Positions 1-10,196 of a DNA stretch of 64,000 bases are shown piece by piece. Location of the stretch: NCBI GenBank assembly GCA_049724395.1, contig JAUGWO010000053.1:58056-122055 (forward strand), given 5' to 3'. The notes beneath the pieces are model-generated. The model made no database searches. It worked only from the letters and a program-made list of their open reading frames with translations, and was not told where the DNA came from. Source of the stretch: Spongospora subterranea f. sp. subterranea. Taxonomy: Eukaryota; Endomyxa: Phytomyxea; Phytomyxea; Plasmodiophorida. Made by a program: the position numbers and the translations under genes. Numbering within the stretch: the stretch's first letter is position 1; every line of letters begins with the position of its first letter.

Positions 1-1135
1 AAGCTTCTTGTTCAAAGGAATCATTGCGGCCGCCGTGCAATCGGATAAAATTATGAACTGTACACAGTGCAATTACGATATCAACTTGAAATCGGTACGG
101 GTATTGCATGGCGGCGACCAAAACAGGTAATCGATTTTTCAAAACTCCAAATATCCTCTCAATGCAATTGCGCAAACTTGCGTGCCTGAGGTTAAAAAGC
201 TCTTCCTTAGTCTGTGGCCTACAACAAAAATTGAGTCACGGTTCATACAAAGTTCTAGACGTTCTCACTTCTGTGTTCCTTGTCCCCATTCATGAAGATG
301 ATATCTCGTCCCTCTGTAGGGAGTTAGCATGTAAGGAGTCAACGCAAAACCAGCATCTCCCAGGTCAAACTTTCCTTTATCAACTCGGTAATCATTCACA
401 AGAGCATTTTCAAGCAATTTGCCGTCCCCTGCCGTGCCCTCCCAGCCGGCCAAGACGTATGTAAATTGTAAATCAAAAGTGCAAGCGGCCAACACATTCT
501 GCGTCAATCCTTTTCGGCCTCGGAACCGTTGAGCAACATTGGCGGGAACAAATACAGGTAAATGAGTACCATCTATGGCCATCCGACAATTGTCAAAATA
601 AGGGCTGAATTTGGGAATTTCAGATATTTCACAAGGAATCGCGGCATCTGCTTCCGGAAGCTTTATGTAAGTTGAGGCCAAAGCCACCAAAGCTCTGACG
701 ACTGCGTATAAATGCCTAGAATAAAAAATGAAATATTGCTCTGAAGATTTATGGCAAAAATTACCTAGTTATAGTCTCTCCCGAATGCTGAAATCTCTCC
801 TGCATTTGCCTATTGGTTGCCCTTTGGCCCGCAAAATACAAGAACATGACTACCTGCTCTTCGGAGGAGACATTACGAGTGGGTTGTAGTAGCCCAGATT
901 CAACCAGCTTGTCCACCAATAATCGAAAAACGACTCGATCCATACGAATAACATGTTTTCTTCTGTGAGGATTGCCGTTCAAAAGTTCTTCAACCTAGCC
1001 TGCCCCTTTTAAAATGGAGGTATGACTGGGCTGCTTGATCAGATATCTCCAGCAGTACCAGCTGAGAATTTGGCGAATTGCACTGTTGCGTTTTCGCCGG
1101 GCGACCAGTTGCCGTATTGCCAATTGCTGTGACAT
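1..1135 (-). pseudogene. Harbinger (HARBI1-like) transposase, three exons, one in-frame stop
   Basis: DDE nuclease of the HARBI1 type (DDE_Tnp_4), which would cut and insert its own element in the nucleus. Exons run 1135-765, 715-269 and 218 to the left edge, split by introns of 49 and 50 bp (716-764 and 219-268) with clean GT-AG ends that keep frame. Catalytic motifs are visible: MAIDGTHLPV (first Asp), LGDAGFALTPYMLTPYRG (second Asp) and RHASLRNCIERIFGVLKNRL (Glu), followed by the family-typical ALCTVHNFI-like tail. The ATG at 1135 is shared with the other copy. The one clear defect is TAG at 995-997 where the other copy has TGG (Trp) in the N-terminal region. A start downstream of the stop is possible but would lose part of the N-terminal domain. 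The C-terminus is beyond the window. Confidence 0.8.
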
Positions 1136-1225
1136 CAACACAATTGCGAAATTCCAGAATTCCCGCCAAAATGCCTTGCGTCAGTCGTCAGGTTATGTCA
1201 TCCAGACAGTACGAAACTCACGCAA

Positions 1226-1291
1226 TATCATGGGTTAGGCTAACCCATGATAATGGTACCCTATATCATGGGTTTGGCAAACCCATGATAT
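1226..1291. repeat. Two near-perfect subterminal palindromes of the Harbinger element
   Basis: Two palindromes with a single central G lie side by side: 1226-1252 (13-bp arms, core CATGGGTTAG) and 1263-1291 (14-bp arms, core CATGGGTTTG). They sit 28 bp inside the element end. The copy at 55.96-56.0 kb keeps one intact and one eroded version. Short subterminal repeats are where Harbinger DNA-binding proteins usually dock, so these are candidate binding sites; that role is inferred. Confidence 0.75.
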
Positions 1292-1368
1292 TGAGTTCCG
1301 TGGACATCCAGACGGGCCCTTAGTGTGTTACCTACCGAAGTTGGTGTGCTCAGGTCTCTCCCTCCCAG

Positions 1369-4080
1369 TCATGACGTTCAAAAGACTGGATTCAATTCAT
1401 TCGAATTAAATCAGAGGCCCCGCCATACAAATGACTGGTGGAGGCCGTAGTCCAGCAATACGACTTTGGCTCGTTTGTGGACCCCGAAGGTTTAACTGAG
1501 GTTGGCAGGTTTATGGGTTGTTGGGGCTACGGGTTTAAGAGGGGCCTACAGAATTGACTGGATCAAAAAGCTGGATCAAAAAGTGCGTGCCAGTCTTTGA
1601 ATCCAGTCTTTTCTGTCCAACAGAAAAGACTGGATTCAAATCACCAGTCATGACGTTCAAAAGACTGGATTCAATCATTCGAATTAAATCAGAGGCCCCG
1701 CCATACAAATGACTCAAAGGATTTTCTGCGAAGTGAATGAACAGGGTTACCGGACTGCGGTTTGGCAAAAATTCGAAAACTCATTCATGAGCCCGTCATT
1801 GAGGTTTTTAATTCGGCGATTGAGGAATTACAGTCCGAATATCCCAACGCCACCAAATGGTTTGACTGGTGGCTTCGTGACGCGGTCGCTAGGCTTATAT
1901 TTGCATGCAAATCGTGCACTGATAAAGAATTCGAAGAAATGGCCCGCAGTGATTCGAACCCAATCGAGTCAATGCATTCGACATTTAATCAGATTGCGGA
2001 TCGCAAAAATTCGCTTGTGTATGGAATGTCAATCTTGACGATGTTCTCGGAGTCTTTACGACAAGATTTCGAGGATGTCGCATCTGGCGTAACCGTTCAC
2101 TACGGGCAATCTGAACGATGGAAAAGGCAAATCGATAAATACGCCAGAAAGGCGCCGGTCGTCGTTCGCAATCGGAAACTTGCCAATGACGGGCGAGCCC
2201 CTGACACTTCTAAGGAATTAGTTGGCCCGGACAACATAGTAAAAGCCAAATTAGGTCGCCCCAAAGGAAGTCGTAACATTGATAAAAACGCACTGACTAC
2301 GTATCAAAGTTATAGCCATGACAATAACACGTGCTACATCACGTCTTTATTGGAATGTTTATTTGCTTGTTTCCAGGTTTGCCCTGTACGTAGATTGCTC
2401 GTTGAATCTGTGCAATTCTGACTCTCAACTCTATGTCACTTAGATGAATGCAATGCTGTTTTCTGGCTGCTATGAGCCTTTTCTGAAAATGATTGGTCAT
2501 TTTCAACTCAGGTCCGAGGCTTCGTCACATACGAACATTACTGGACTGCTCAAATCCGGTCTCAGTCAACTTGTCCAGTTCGTGGTACATGACCGCAAAC
2601 TTTTCCGTTCAGGACAGTTTGATAATCCTGCCACCGTTTTTCAAGCACTGTTCCAAGTGGATGATCACTCAGATTTCTGTACCTTCCTTCATGTAATATT
2701 GTCAACTGATTACTAACGATTCGAATTGCGCCTGATTGTTTTTTTTTCAGCGATCTCTCTTCTGTGACGCTGGACATGAAAATAGTTACTCTGAAAGGAG
2801 TTTGCCTGTTATTGTATGTTGATTGGGAAGAGTCTTGTATTGGCGATTATTGATGAAATTGGAATCTTCAGGAGATTTCTGCGTTGGTGGTTGCACAACT
2901 AGGTGACAATCTTCCCGATATTTTGAATCGGTGGTCAACAACCGGCATTGACGACTGGATGCCGAGGGGCTGCAATTGCTGCCACCTGAAAGTAATTCAC
3001 TGCAGAACTAAAGTGAAGTTATTGAACAAGGTGCTATTCATTGAACTAGGTATGGATATTGAGAGTGAACAGCTCCGATGTCCTGAAACTATGAGTGTGG
3101 ATGGTCGTGACTGGCAGTTGATGGGCCGCATTTACTCATCTAAGGACTGGGGCTGCCATTTTTTTGCAATTGTTCGAAGAAACGACGTTCCGCTGAAGGG
3201 TTTCTATATCTATGATGATCTCGTCAACAGTGGACGTGCAATGTATCATTCCCTAAATCTCCCGGAGCAGTGCAACCTGTCAAGATACCTCTTCTACACT
3301 CTACAACAGGGAACTACTGGTAATGTTAACTTGTATCTAATTGACACCGTTTGTTTTATTCTCCCACAGAAACGGTGGATAACCTGAACAGTTTTGTTGC
3401 CGTTACAAAACCCGAGGGGAAGGCCAATACAGCAGTCGTTGCGAAGGTGTGCAAAGAGACGTTCATGACGTGTTCCAATTGCCTCCAGACGGGCCACACC
3501 AGGAGATCAAAATCTTGTCCCAAAAACTTATAAAATAATTTCTCAACAACTTGCAAACGAAAATAATCTGAATCGACGGACAAAGAAGTCGACTGCGATA
3601 TCAGCCCTTTCATCAAGTTTTGAAAAACGGCATAGAACCGTCCAGAGTGTCCAGCCTTCTGCAGAGTTTGCCCGATATTTGATTAACTTGTCTAAGCGTT
3701 TCAATTTTCTCGAGTGCCACTTGGACGAGTTCAAGCCTGGACGAGTCTTCGCTAAAGCTGCACCTCTTAGGGTCTTTTACACTGTCCTAAACCCCAAGCT
3801 GCCACCTCTTAAACCCGTAACCCCAACAACCCATAAACCTGCCAACCTCGTTAAACCTTGGGGGTCCACAAACGAGCCAACTGCCAAGGTGGTATTGCTG
3901 GACTACGGCCTCCACCAGTCATTTGTATGGCGGGGCCTCTGATTTAATTCGAATGATTGAATCCAGTCTTTTGAACGTCATGACTGGTGATTTGAATCCA
4001 GTCTTTTCTGTTGGACAGAAAAGACTGGATTCAAAGACTGGCACGCACTTTTTGATCCAGCCTTTTGATCCAGTCTTTTC
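1369..4080 (+). mobile_element. DNA transposon with long complex inverted termini carrying a transposase-UCH gene
   Basis: Long inverted repeats flank a five-exon gene. The block 1557-1713 recurs reversed at about 3914-4060 with near identity, and 1415-1545 recurs reversed at about 3790-3915. The left terminus also holds a direct duplication (1369-1434 and 1648-1713). Terminal sequence is built from repeated AAAGACTGGATTCAA-type motifs in both orientations. The coding part abuts the left inverted repeat, and the conserved N-terminal transposase half is absent, so this copy is internally deleted or non-autonomous. Exact ends and target duplications could not be fixed because repeats continue past 4080. 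The superfamily is probably MULE-like, from the transposase tail only. Confidence 0.7.
1741..3533 (+). CDS. Transposase C-terminus fused to UCH (USP-like) cysteine peptidase and zinc knuckle
   Basis: Five exons read through in one frame: 1741-2376, 2444-2692, 2751-2813, 2872-3319, 3370-3533. All four introns (50-67 bp) are GT-AG, and the second has a perfect TACTAAC branch point. Exon 1 starts just after an in-frame TGA, with no ATG, and holds a DDE-transposase tail including WFDWWL and NPIESMHSTFN (candidate catalytic Glu). It ends in DNNTCYITSLLECLF, the Cys box of ubiquitin-specific proteases. Exon 4 has NKVLFIELG and the His box WGCHFFAIVRR followed by FYIYDDLV, as in USPs. Exon 5 ends with a CSNCLQTGHTRRSKSC zinc knuckle. 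The expected role is removal of ubiquitin or a related modifier, linked to transposition; that is inferred. The N-terminal transposase catalytic part is missing. Confidence 0.8.
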
Positions 4081-4600
4081 TAGTGGCCCGTTTAAGAGGT
4101 GGCACCTTGGGGTTTAGGACAGTGTTAGAGGTGGCAGCTTGGGGACAGTGTAAAAGACCCTAAGAGGTGGCAGCTTGGGGTTTAGGACAGTGTAAAAGAC
4201 CCTAAGAGGTGGCACCTTGGGGTTTAGGACAGTGTAAAAGATCCTAAGAGGTGGCACCTTGGGGTTTAGGACAGTGTTAGAGGTGGCAGCTTGGGGACAG
4301 TGTAAAAGACCCTAAGAGGTGGCAGCTTGGGGTTTAGGACAGTGTAAAAGACCCTAAGAGGTGGCACCTTGGGGTTTAGGACAGTGTAAAAGATCCTAAG
4401 AGGTGGCAGCTTTAGCGAAGACTCGTCCAGGCTTCAACTCGTCCAAGTGGCACTCGAGAAAATTGAAACGCTTAGACAAGGTAATCAAATATCGGGCAAA
4501 CTCTGCAGAAGGTTGGACACTCTGGACGGTTCTATGCCGTTATTCAAAACTTGATGAAAGGGCTGATATCGCAGTCGACTTCTTCGTCCATCGATTCAGA
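3560..4600. repeat. Inverted repeat flanking the right end of the UCH element
   Basis: The block 3560-3750, just after the UCH gene stop, returns in reverse at about 4405-4600. Either direction encodes the same short peptide (IKYRANSAEGWTLWTVLC and neighbours). The right inverted terminus of the element and a tandem array lie between the arms. The second arm runs on directly into the left arm of the large palindrome that follows. This suggests a fold-back rearrangement at the element end. No gene is assigned here. Confidence 0.7.
4093..4407. repeat. 42-bp minisatellite with a 150-bp higher-order period
   Basis: The unit is about 42 bp (CCTAAGAGGTGGCAGCTTGG, then GGTTTAGGACAGTGTAAAAG and two more bases). 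Units alternate between a CACC and a CAGC form and one shortened unit. The whole block 4101-4250 repeats at 4251-4400, so there is a higher-order repeat. A single reversed unit lies at 3779-3810 next to the element's inverted terminus. Unit length is a multiple of three, but no frame stays open through the array with a start, so it is treated as non-coding. Confidence 0.85.
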
Positions 4601-4609
4601 TTTTTTCGT

Positions 4610-6440
4610 TACCAAGTATTTCAACGTTCGTCAACCGCTAACTCTGCAATAGTAAGCCCAACACCGTCGTTACCATTCGATTCTCACTCCTTTCAATCAG
4701 AAATGGCTTCGTGGCGCCTTTCAGTACGGACACTCGGACGATGTCCACCCGTCCGTAACATCGCCCGACGGTACTCGCAATCTCGATTTAGAACGAGCCG
4801 GAATCGTAATCATATCGCAGTTTATCCTTATTATCAGCTCTGCTAATGCCCATATCTTTTCAGTTTTCCCCACCAACATCCGACGCCTTGCGCACAGACG
4901 TCAGAGGCGTTGCGGCTCTACAATCTGTCGTTGAAGTGGTATCACACAGGGCCCAAACACATAGCATTGGTGTTGTGCCACAGCAATTCTTCGTTCATAT
5001 AGGGACAGTTTTGGGTTTTATTTCCATTTTATATCTGGCCAACAACACATTGCAGTTTGGCACCTGCTTGACTCCAGTTCATGCGGACCCAGGCGGCGTA
5101 TCTTTGGTGTACAGTGTTACAAAATTTGGGTGATAAGGCGCCATCCGGAATGGAGCCAACGGAAAATGTTGTTTCCGTTTGACGGCGTTGTCAACAATCC
5201 CGAGCATCGCCTCGTTCGCTGACCTATGTCGGCGTCCAGAGGTTCTGGTCTGCGTCTTACGGCCTGGCGATGTCCTCGTCACGCCTCCTAGAGCGTCCCA
5301 TGCTGTTCTCACGGTCTGGCCCGCTGATGTGCCTCTTGATAACCGATGGTGTCTTGCTGGCGGCCATGTCTTCGGTAATATCACAGATGTCAGAGTCAAT
5401 GCCAAATTTTCGCTTCCTTGGCACTGGGTGAACATTACCCATAGCTGCTGTCACGATTCCGTCCACTTGCCGCGCCGAGAATATGGGTGTTTAGATTTTT
5501 AATTTGATTTAGAACCTATTTTTGAAGTAAACGCTGATATATATCCCGGTGCGGCAAGTGGACGGAATCGTGAGAGCAGCTATGGGTAATGTTCATCCAG
5601 TGCCAAGGAAGCGAAAATTTGGCATTGACTCTGACATCTGTGATATTACCGAAGACATGGCCGCCAGCAAGACACCATCGGTTATCACATCAGCGGGCCA
5701 GACCGTGAGAACAGCATGGGACGCTCTCGGAGGCGTGACAAGGACATCGCCAGGCCCTAAGACGCAGACCAGAACGTCTGGACGCCGACACAGGTCAGCG
5801 AACGAGGCGATGCTGGGTATTGCGACAACGCCGTCGAACGGAAACATCAATTTGCGTTGGCTCCATTCCGGATGGCGCCATATCACCCAGATTTTGTAAC
5901 ACAAAACACCCGGACGTGGCACGACCGCGCAAGATACGCGGCCTGGGTCGGCATGAATGGAGTCAGACAGGTGCCATACTGCAATGTGCTGTTGGTCAGA
6001 TATAAAATGGAAATAAAACCCAAAGCTGTTCCTACATGGAGGAAAAATTGCTGTGGCACAACACCAATGCAATGTGTTTCGTCCCTGTGTGATACGACTT
6101 GAACGACAGATTGTAGAGCCGCAACGCCTCTGACGTCTGTGCGCAAGGCGTCGGATGTTGGTGGGGAAAACTGAAAAGATATGGGCATTAGCAGAGCTGA
6201 TAATAAGGATAAACTGCGATATGATTACGATTCCGGCTCGTTCTAAATCGAGATTGCGAGTACCGTCGGGCGATGTTACGGACGGGTGGACATCGTCCGA
6301 GTGTCCGTACTGAAAGGCGCCACGAAGCCATTTCTGATTGAAAGGAGTGAGATTCGAATGGTAACGACGGTGTTGGGCTTACTGCGTTTCCAACCGCTCT
6401 TGCGACGGATTGCAGAGTTAGCGGTTGACGAACGTTAAAA
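4610..6440. repeat. Large imperfect palindrome, ~0.9-kb arms
   Basis: The left arm (about 4610-5475) and right arm (about 5545-6440) are reverse complements with roughly 85-90% identity by eye. They meet across a 65-70 bp AT-rich spacer. The spacer edges carry GTGACAGCAGCTATGGGTAA-type sequence in mirror image. Both arms keep a 95-101 codon ORF beginning MPISFQFSPPTSDALR (4846-5133 plus, 6188-5883 minus) and both keep the start MGNVHPVPRKRKFGID facing outwards from the spacer. None of these peptides is recognisable. The arms differ by many substitutions, so the duplication is not recent, or one arm has not been corrected by the other. Confidence 0.8.
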
Positions 6441-6712
6441 TATTTGGTACACTGGCGAATCAAAACGGGTTTTACACTACGCACGGCTGTTGCCACGTCC
6501 CAGCTGTCCATGAGCAGAAAGGACTGTTCATGGACAGGGGACTTCTCGATCATGAGTTGCCAGTCGGTTGTTGCTACTTCAGCCATGTCGGCGGTGGTGA
6601 TCGCGGCGTAATCCATGCTGTCCTGCACAAACAACCAATGGTCAGTTCGTGGTCATCTGAACCCCTTCCACCGTTTTTTTTTCTCACTTTATCTGATACT
6701 CAAGGCATAATG

Positions 6713-6774
6713 CCTGCAACGCCCATCACTGGATGCTTCTTTCATTGGAAGCATCCAGTAATGGGCGTTGCAGG
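6713..6774. repeat. Hairpin: 27-bp arms, 8-bp loop
   Basis: Arms 6713-6739 and 6748-6774 are reverse complements at 26 of 27 positions (arm begins CCTGCAACGCCCATCACTGG). This is long for chance. It lies between the large palindrome and the start of the MULE/Ulp1 relic. It could be a collapsed pair of terminal inverted repeats or a small fold-back element. No T-tract follows on either side that would suggest a terminator. Confidence 0.75.
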
Positions 6775-6823
6775 AAATCCCTCATTCCGAGATTGCTACA
6801 ACAGGCCTTGATTTTATTCGGTA

Positions 6824-8503
6824 GAACGTCTCAGCCATTGAAGAAGATGGGGCAAGACTCGAGGAGTTTTTTGATTATTTCCAAAGAATATGGATCAAGA
6901 AGTATCCCCCGAACGATTGGAACATCTCGCTGTCAGATTGCTCAACAGGAGATTTTCAATACAACGAGCATTCTGTTGGATCGTTACAATTTTTTGAATT
7001 TCCTTTTTCCGAGCGCTCATCCTACGTTGGCTCATTTCGTGGGGACCTTGCGGCAAGAGTCGCAGCATCAATTGCAGGATTGTCGTTCTGGTAGAAATAA
7101 AGCGCCTCCCCATAAACCGACGATTACTCCGACATCATCGTTAATTTCGCATTCGTATCCGTCATTCTTAATGGACCGATGTGTTTCACAAGAACCTGTT
7201 CAAAACGCATCCAATCGTGATATCAGTACGGTTTCATCTAAAATCACCCTCGTATACTGAAAGTGCTCGCAATTCAGCGTCCAATGCATTTGACGTTGAA
7301 TATTGTGTTCCAATAATGGCACGGTTATCGTTCATCACAAATGCTACGACGTGTGGAGTGCACCTTGCTACAGCTTTGACCTCCGATGGCGAACATTCCC
7401 CTAAAGGCACCTGACCAATATTGCTGCTTTCATAAGTCATTTCGTACAGGTGAACATGGTTGTCGGGACGTTGCTTACCACACCTGCTGAGGGTCAGAAA
7501 TATCAGACGAGGATTGTGCTATCTTCTCAATCCCCAACCCTGTTTCGAATCATACGATCACAAATATAGGTGTAGATGGTTATTATGACATATTTTAGCT
7601 AAATTGTGCGTCAGGAACTTCACTCGTTCTTGGCTTGTTCGCTTAACGATGTCAATACCATACTGGAAAACATTCCTTCATCTGATTCATCGTCACAGCG
7701 AGACTTTGCAGCGAGAATTCTTGTGGGTCTCCATTCCGACACTATTTTTCAGACGTCGAATTTGTTGCCAAAACAAATCTGGTAGACAAGTGCCACAAAA
7801 TTTTGATGGCCGGAGGTTTTGCTTCAGATGAACATTACTCAGTTTTCATGGAAGGTTTCGGAATTGATTGCAGGTAGAGGCATGATGTTTTAATTGCCAA
7901 GTGTTGCTGATTTCAGTTCAGAAAACGCATTCAAGAGATGCATGATATTTACTCATGGATGAAAACCGTTGCTCTGGCACGGAAATAACAAGATCGGTTA
8001 AAGAGGCAACCTTCATTGCGCCAAGATCGGGACCCGTTTAATACAGTTTGTATTGAAACGGCGACCAATATCGTGCCAGAGGCTTTGATTAACGACCGCC
8101 CGGAGCATCAGCTGAGATAAATTCCAGGACGCTGTTGGAAGATCTCGCCGGAACGACTTGCCTGACTGATGATATCATGAATGGCTGGCTACAGGCATTC
8201 CCATCAGTCAATTTCGTTGTTGGATTCAGATCAATCGCCATTGACGAGAAGCTGCACACTTTACACCTCAGCGGAAGATTGTATCTGATCCCGCTAAACG
8301 TAAGACGTCTCAGCATTGACATCCAACACCTAAACACTGTAATATGGCTTGACAATTCACACTGGGTCGGGTGTGCGATTGTCGGCAGGCAAGTTATAGT
8401 GTATGACCCATTGGGACCTGAGATAAACTCGGCGCGGATCGCTCAGATTTTTGATCGGAATTTACGACCGTTTTTGACTAATCTGAACAACTGGAACGGT
8501 TGA
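6824..8503 (+). pseudogene. MULE-like transposase relic with Ulp1-like (C48) peptidase domain
   Basis: Two recognisable pieces remain. At 6824-7091 an open frame reads EEFFDYFQRIWIKKYPPNDW, which matches the C-terminal region of MULE transposases (motif of the type YFexxWIgxxyPPxxWN). At about 8097-8503 a second open frame reads LLEDLAGTTCLTDDIMNGWL and later WLDNSHWVGCAIVGRQVIVY with DPLG. These are the start and the His-Asp region of Ulp1/SENP cysteine peptidases, as found attached to KI-type MULEs. The Gln and Cys that complete the catalytic set are not visible downstream in any frame. The stretch 7100-8090 has only short, frame-broken pieces. The gene is therefore called dead. Confidence 0.65.
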
Positions 8504-8509
8504 AGTTTT

Positions 8510-9040
8510 GTGCACAAAGCAGAGAGATACTTGAAGTTGCGGCGTAAACGTCTGCACAGCATTGTCATTGGTGGCCTCATGGACTTTGTGATACAGGAGA
8601 ACATCCCGTTCTTGCGGTTATGGATTTTCAAAGATATGTGCTGATCAATAAATTGTCCAATTGACTGATGGGAATGTCTGGCAAGTTGAAGCCGTAGCCA
8701 GCTATCGTTCGGGCAAGCGGTCCCCGCCAAATTTTCCATCAGTTTGCACAAAAACACCATAGCAGAGATAGTAATTATGGTTCTGCAGACACATCAGGGC
8801 ATAGTTTCAAAATCCCAATACTCTCAGCAAACTCGACAAGCACACGACGCATGGGAAAGATGGCCGAAAATCACATCCCATCGATTAAATTTCATCATCG
8901 ATCAATCTCACAGATTTTATACCAACCCAGTCTCCCACAGCTTCGATCAACTTTCGATCTCGATCAATTGTCAATCAATCTGAATGGATTATGTAGTGTA
9001 TCCACGAACGGGCTGCTCACAGTTTCGCGGGCTCTGGTAG
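8510..9040. other. No gene seen
   Basis: This stretch has only short overlapping ORFs on both strands, with no family signature and no intron pattern that joins them. A mild CGATCAATC repetition occurs around 8895-8980 (several GATCAAT/GATCGATC words). Confidence 0.5.
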
Positions 9041-9555
9041 TCAGGGTTGCATACAGTGGTGGGCGTTGGTAGCTTACAGTGGAGGGCTTTGATGTTCAGG
9101 GTTGCAAAGGGCTTTGGTAGCGTGCAGTGGTGGGCTCTGGTAGTCAGGGCTGCATACAGTGGTGGGCTCTGGTAGTCAGGGCTGCATACAGTGGTGGGCT
9201 CTGGTAGTCAGGGCTGCATACAGTGGTGGGCTCTGGTAGTCAGGGCTGCATACAGTGGTGGGCTCTGGTAGTCAGGGTTGCATACAGTGGTGGGCGTTGG
9301 TAGCTTACAGTGGAGGGCTCTGATGTTCAGGGTTGCAAAGGGCTTTGGTAGCGTGCAGTGGTGGGCTCTGGTAGTCAGGGCTGCATACAGTGGTGGGCTC
9401 TGGTAGTCAGGGCTGCATACAGTGGTGGGATCTGGTAGTCAGGGTTGCATACAGTGGTGGGCTGTGGTAGTCAGGGCTGCATACAGTGGTGGTCTCTGGT
9501 AGTCAGGGCTGCATACAGTGGTAGGTATTGGGTCTCAAGTCAGGGTTGTATACAG
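9040..9555. repeat. 32-bp minisatellite with higher-order structure
   Basis: About sixteen copies of a 32-bp unit (GGTAGTCAGGGCTGCATACA, then GTGGTGGGCTCT). A variant block of about 75 bp containing GGTAGCTTACAGTGGAGGGC and GTTGCAAAGGGCTTTGGTAG occurs twice (around 9060-9130 and 9290-9360), so there is a higher-order period near 232 bp. The unit length is not a multiple of three and no frame stays open, so it is non-coding. It marks the boundary between repeat DNA and the gene island. Confidence 0.9.
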
Positions 9556-9590
9556 TTGTTGGGCTGTTCCACATGTCATGTTGATCATGA

Positions 9591-10050
9591 AGGGGCATCG
9601 GACGGCGCCTGTTTAGTGGATCGTCAGGATCACGGCGGGGAGGGCCCCCGATCAGGCCAGGTCTCGCCCTAAAAAAGGAGTCAGAGCCACCAACTACAGA
9701 GCTTGATGCCTTGCTTGATCGTCGAATCAATGTCCAAGCTGAAGATGAATTCTTCAGAATTAATAAACGGTTCGCTCGACGCTATCCGGAATGGGAGAAG
9801 GTACAAGTGTGTTTTTTTTCGGAAAAAAGAACTGCTCATTGTGATATTCATTGGCCAGGTGGAGATTAATGTGCAAGGCGAAGATCGGGAAGCAATATTG
9901 CAAGCGTTCAACAGTTGTCGTGACGTCCTAAAACAGTGTGGACATTTCCACGATAAACAGAAGGAGAAGATGCTACAGCTAACATCACAATTGCTATCTC
10001 AGGATTTCACAACTGCCAAAACCACATGGGACAACCCATCATCCCCCTGA
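9591..10050 (+). CDS. Small hypothetical gene, last two exons
   Basis: Two exons joined by a 58-bp intron (9801-9858, GT-AG, phase 0). The joined peptide includes LDALLDRRINVQAEDEFFRI, then RRYPEWEK, then VEINVQGEDREAILQAFNSC, and ends TTWDNPSSP with a TGA at 10048-10050. The first exon is open from 9591 but has no ATG, so at least one upstream exon is missing, or the gene was cut by expansion of the minisatellite just before it. The protein is charged and likely helical. No family is recognised. It converges on the phosphodiesterase gene, with 146 bp between stop codons. Confidence 0.5.
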
Positions 10051-10196
10051 TGACCAGCGATTTGCGCCACCAGTTCCCCAACACCATTGTCGTCCGAACA
10101 TCACTCCAATATACATTTCCCTGAACGGGTTTTTCCTATCTCGGCGTCGATCGGTCAGTTCGCTAAATTCAATTCGCATTCCCAGGTCTATTGTGA

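Larger units (their letters stand above)
1..1319 (-). mobile_element. PIF/Harbinger DNA transposon, copy 1 (runs off the left edge)
   Basis: A Harbinger-type element lies on the minus strand. Its inner end is at 1319, where the minus strand begins GGGCCCGTCTGGATG, a GGG-rich start typical of PIF/Harbinger termini. It is followed by TTA at 1320-1322, which fits the 3-bp TWA target preference of the family. The other end is outside the window. A second copy in opposite orientation (55916-56908) shares the terminus, the subterminal palindromes, the intron and most of the transposase. That mutual support fixes the boundary. Seen: terminus, homology, ORFs. Known: TSD rule. Inferred: TTA is half of a target duplication. 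Confidence 0.8.

Noticed and set aside
4093-4407. Interstitial telomere
   Set aside because: The TTTAGG word occurs once per 42-bp unit and is not in tandem.
9040-9555. CRISPR-like array
   Set aside because: Repeat units are contiguous with no unique spacers, and the DNA is eukaryotic.
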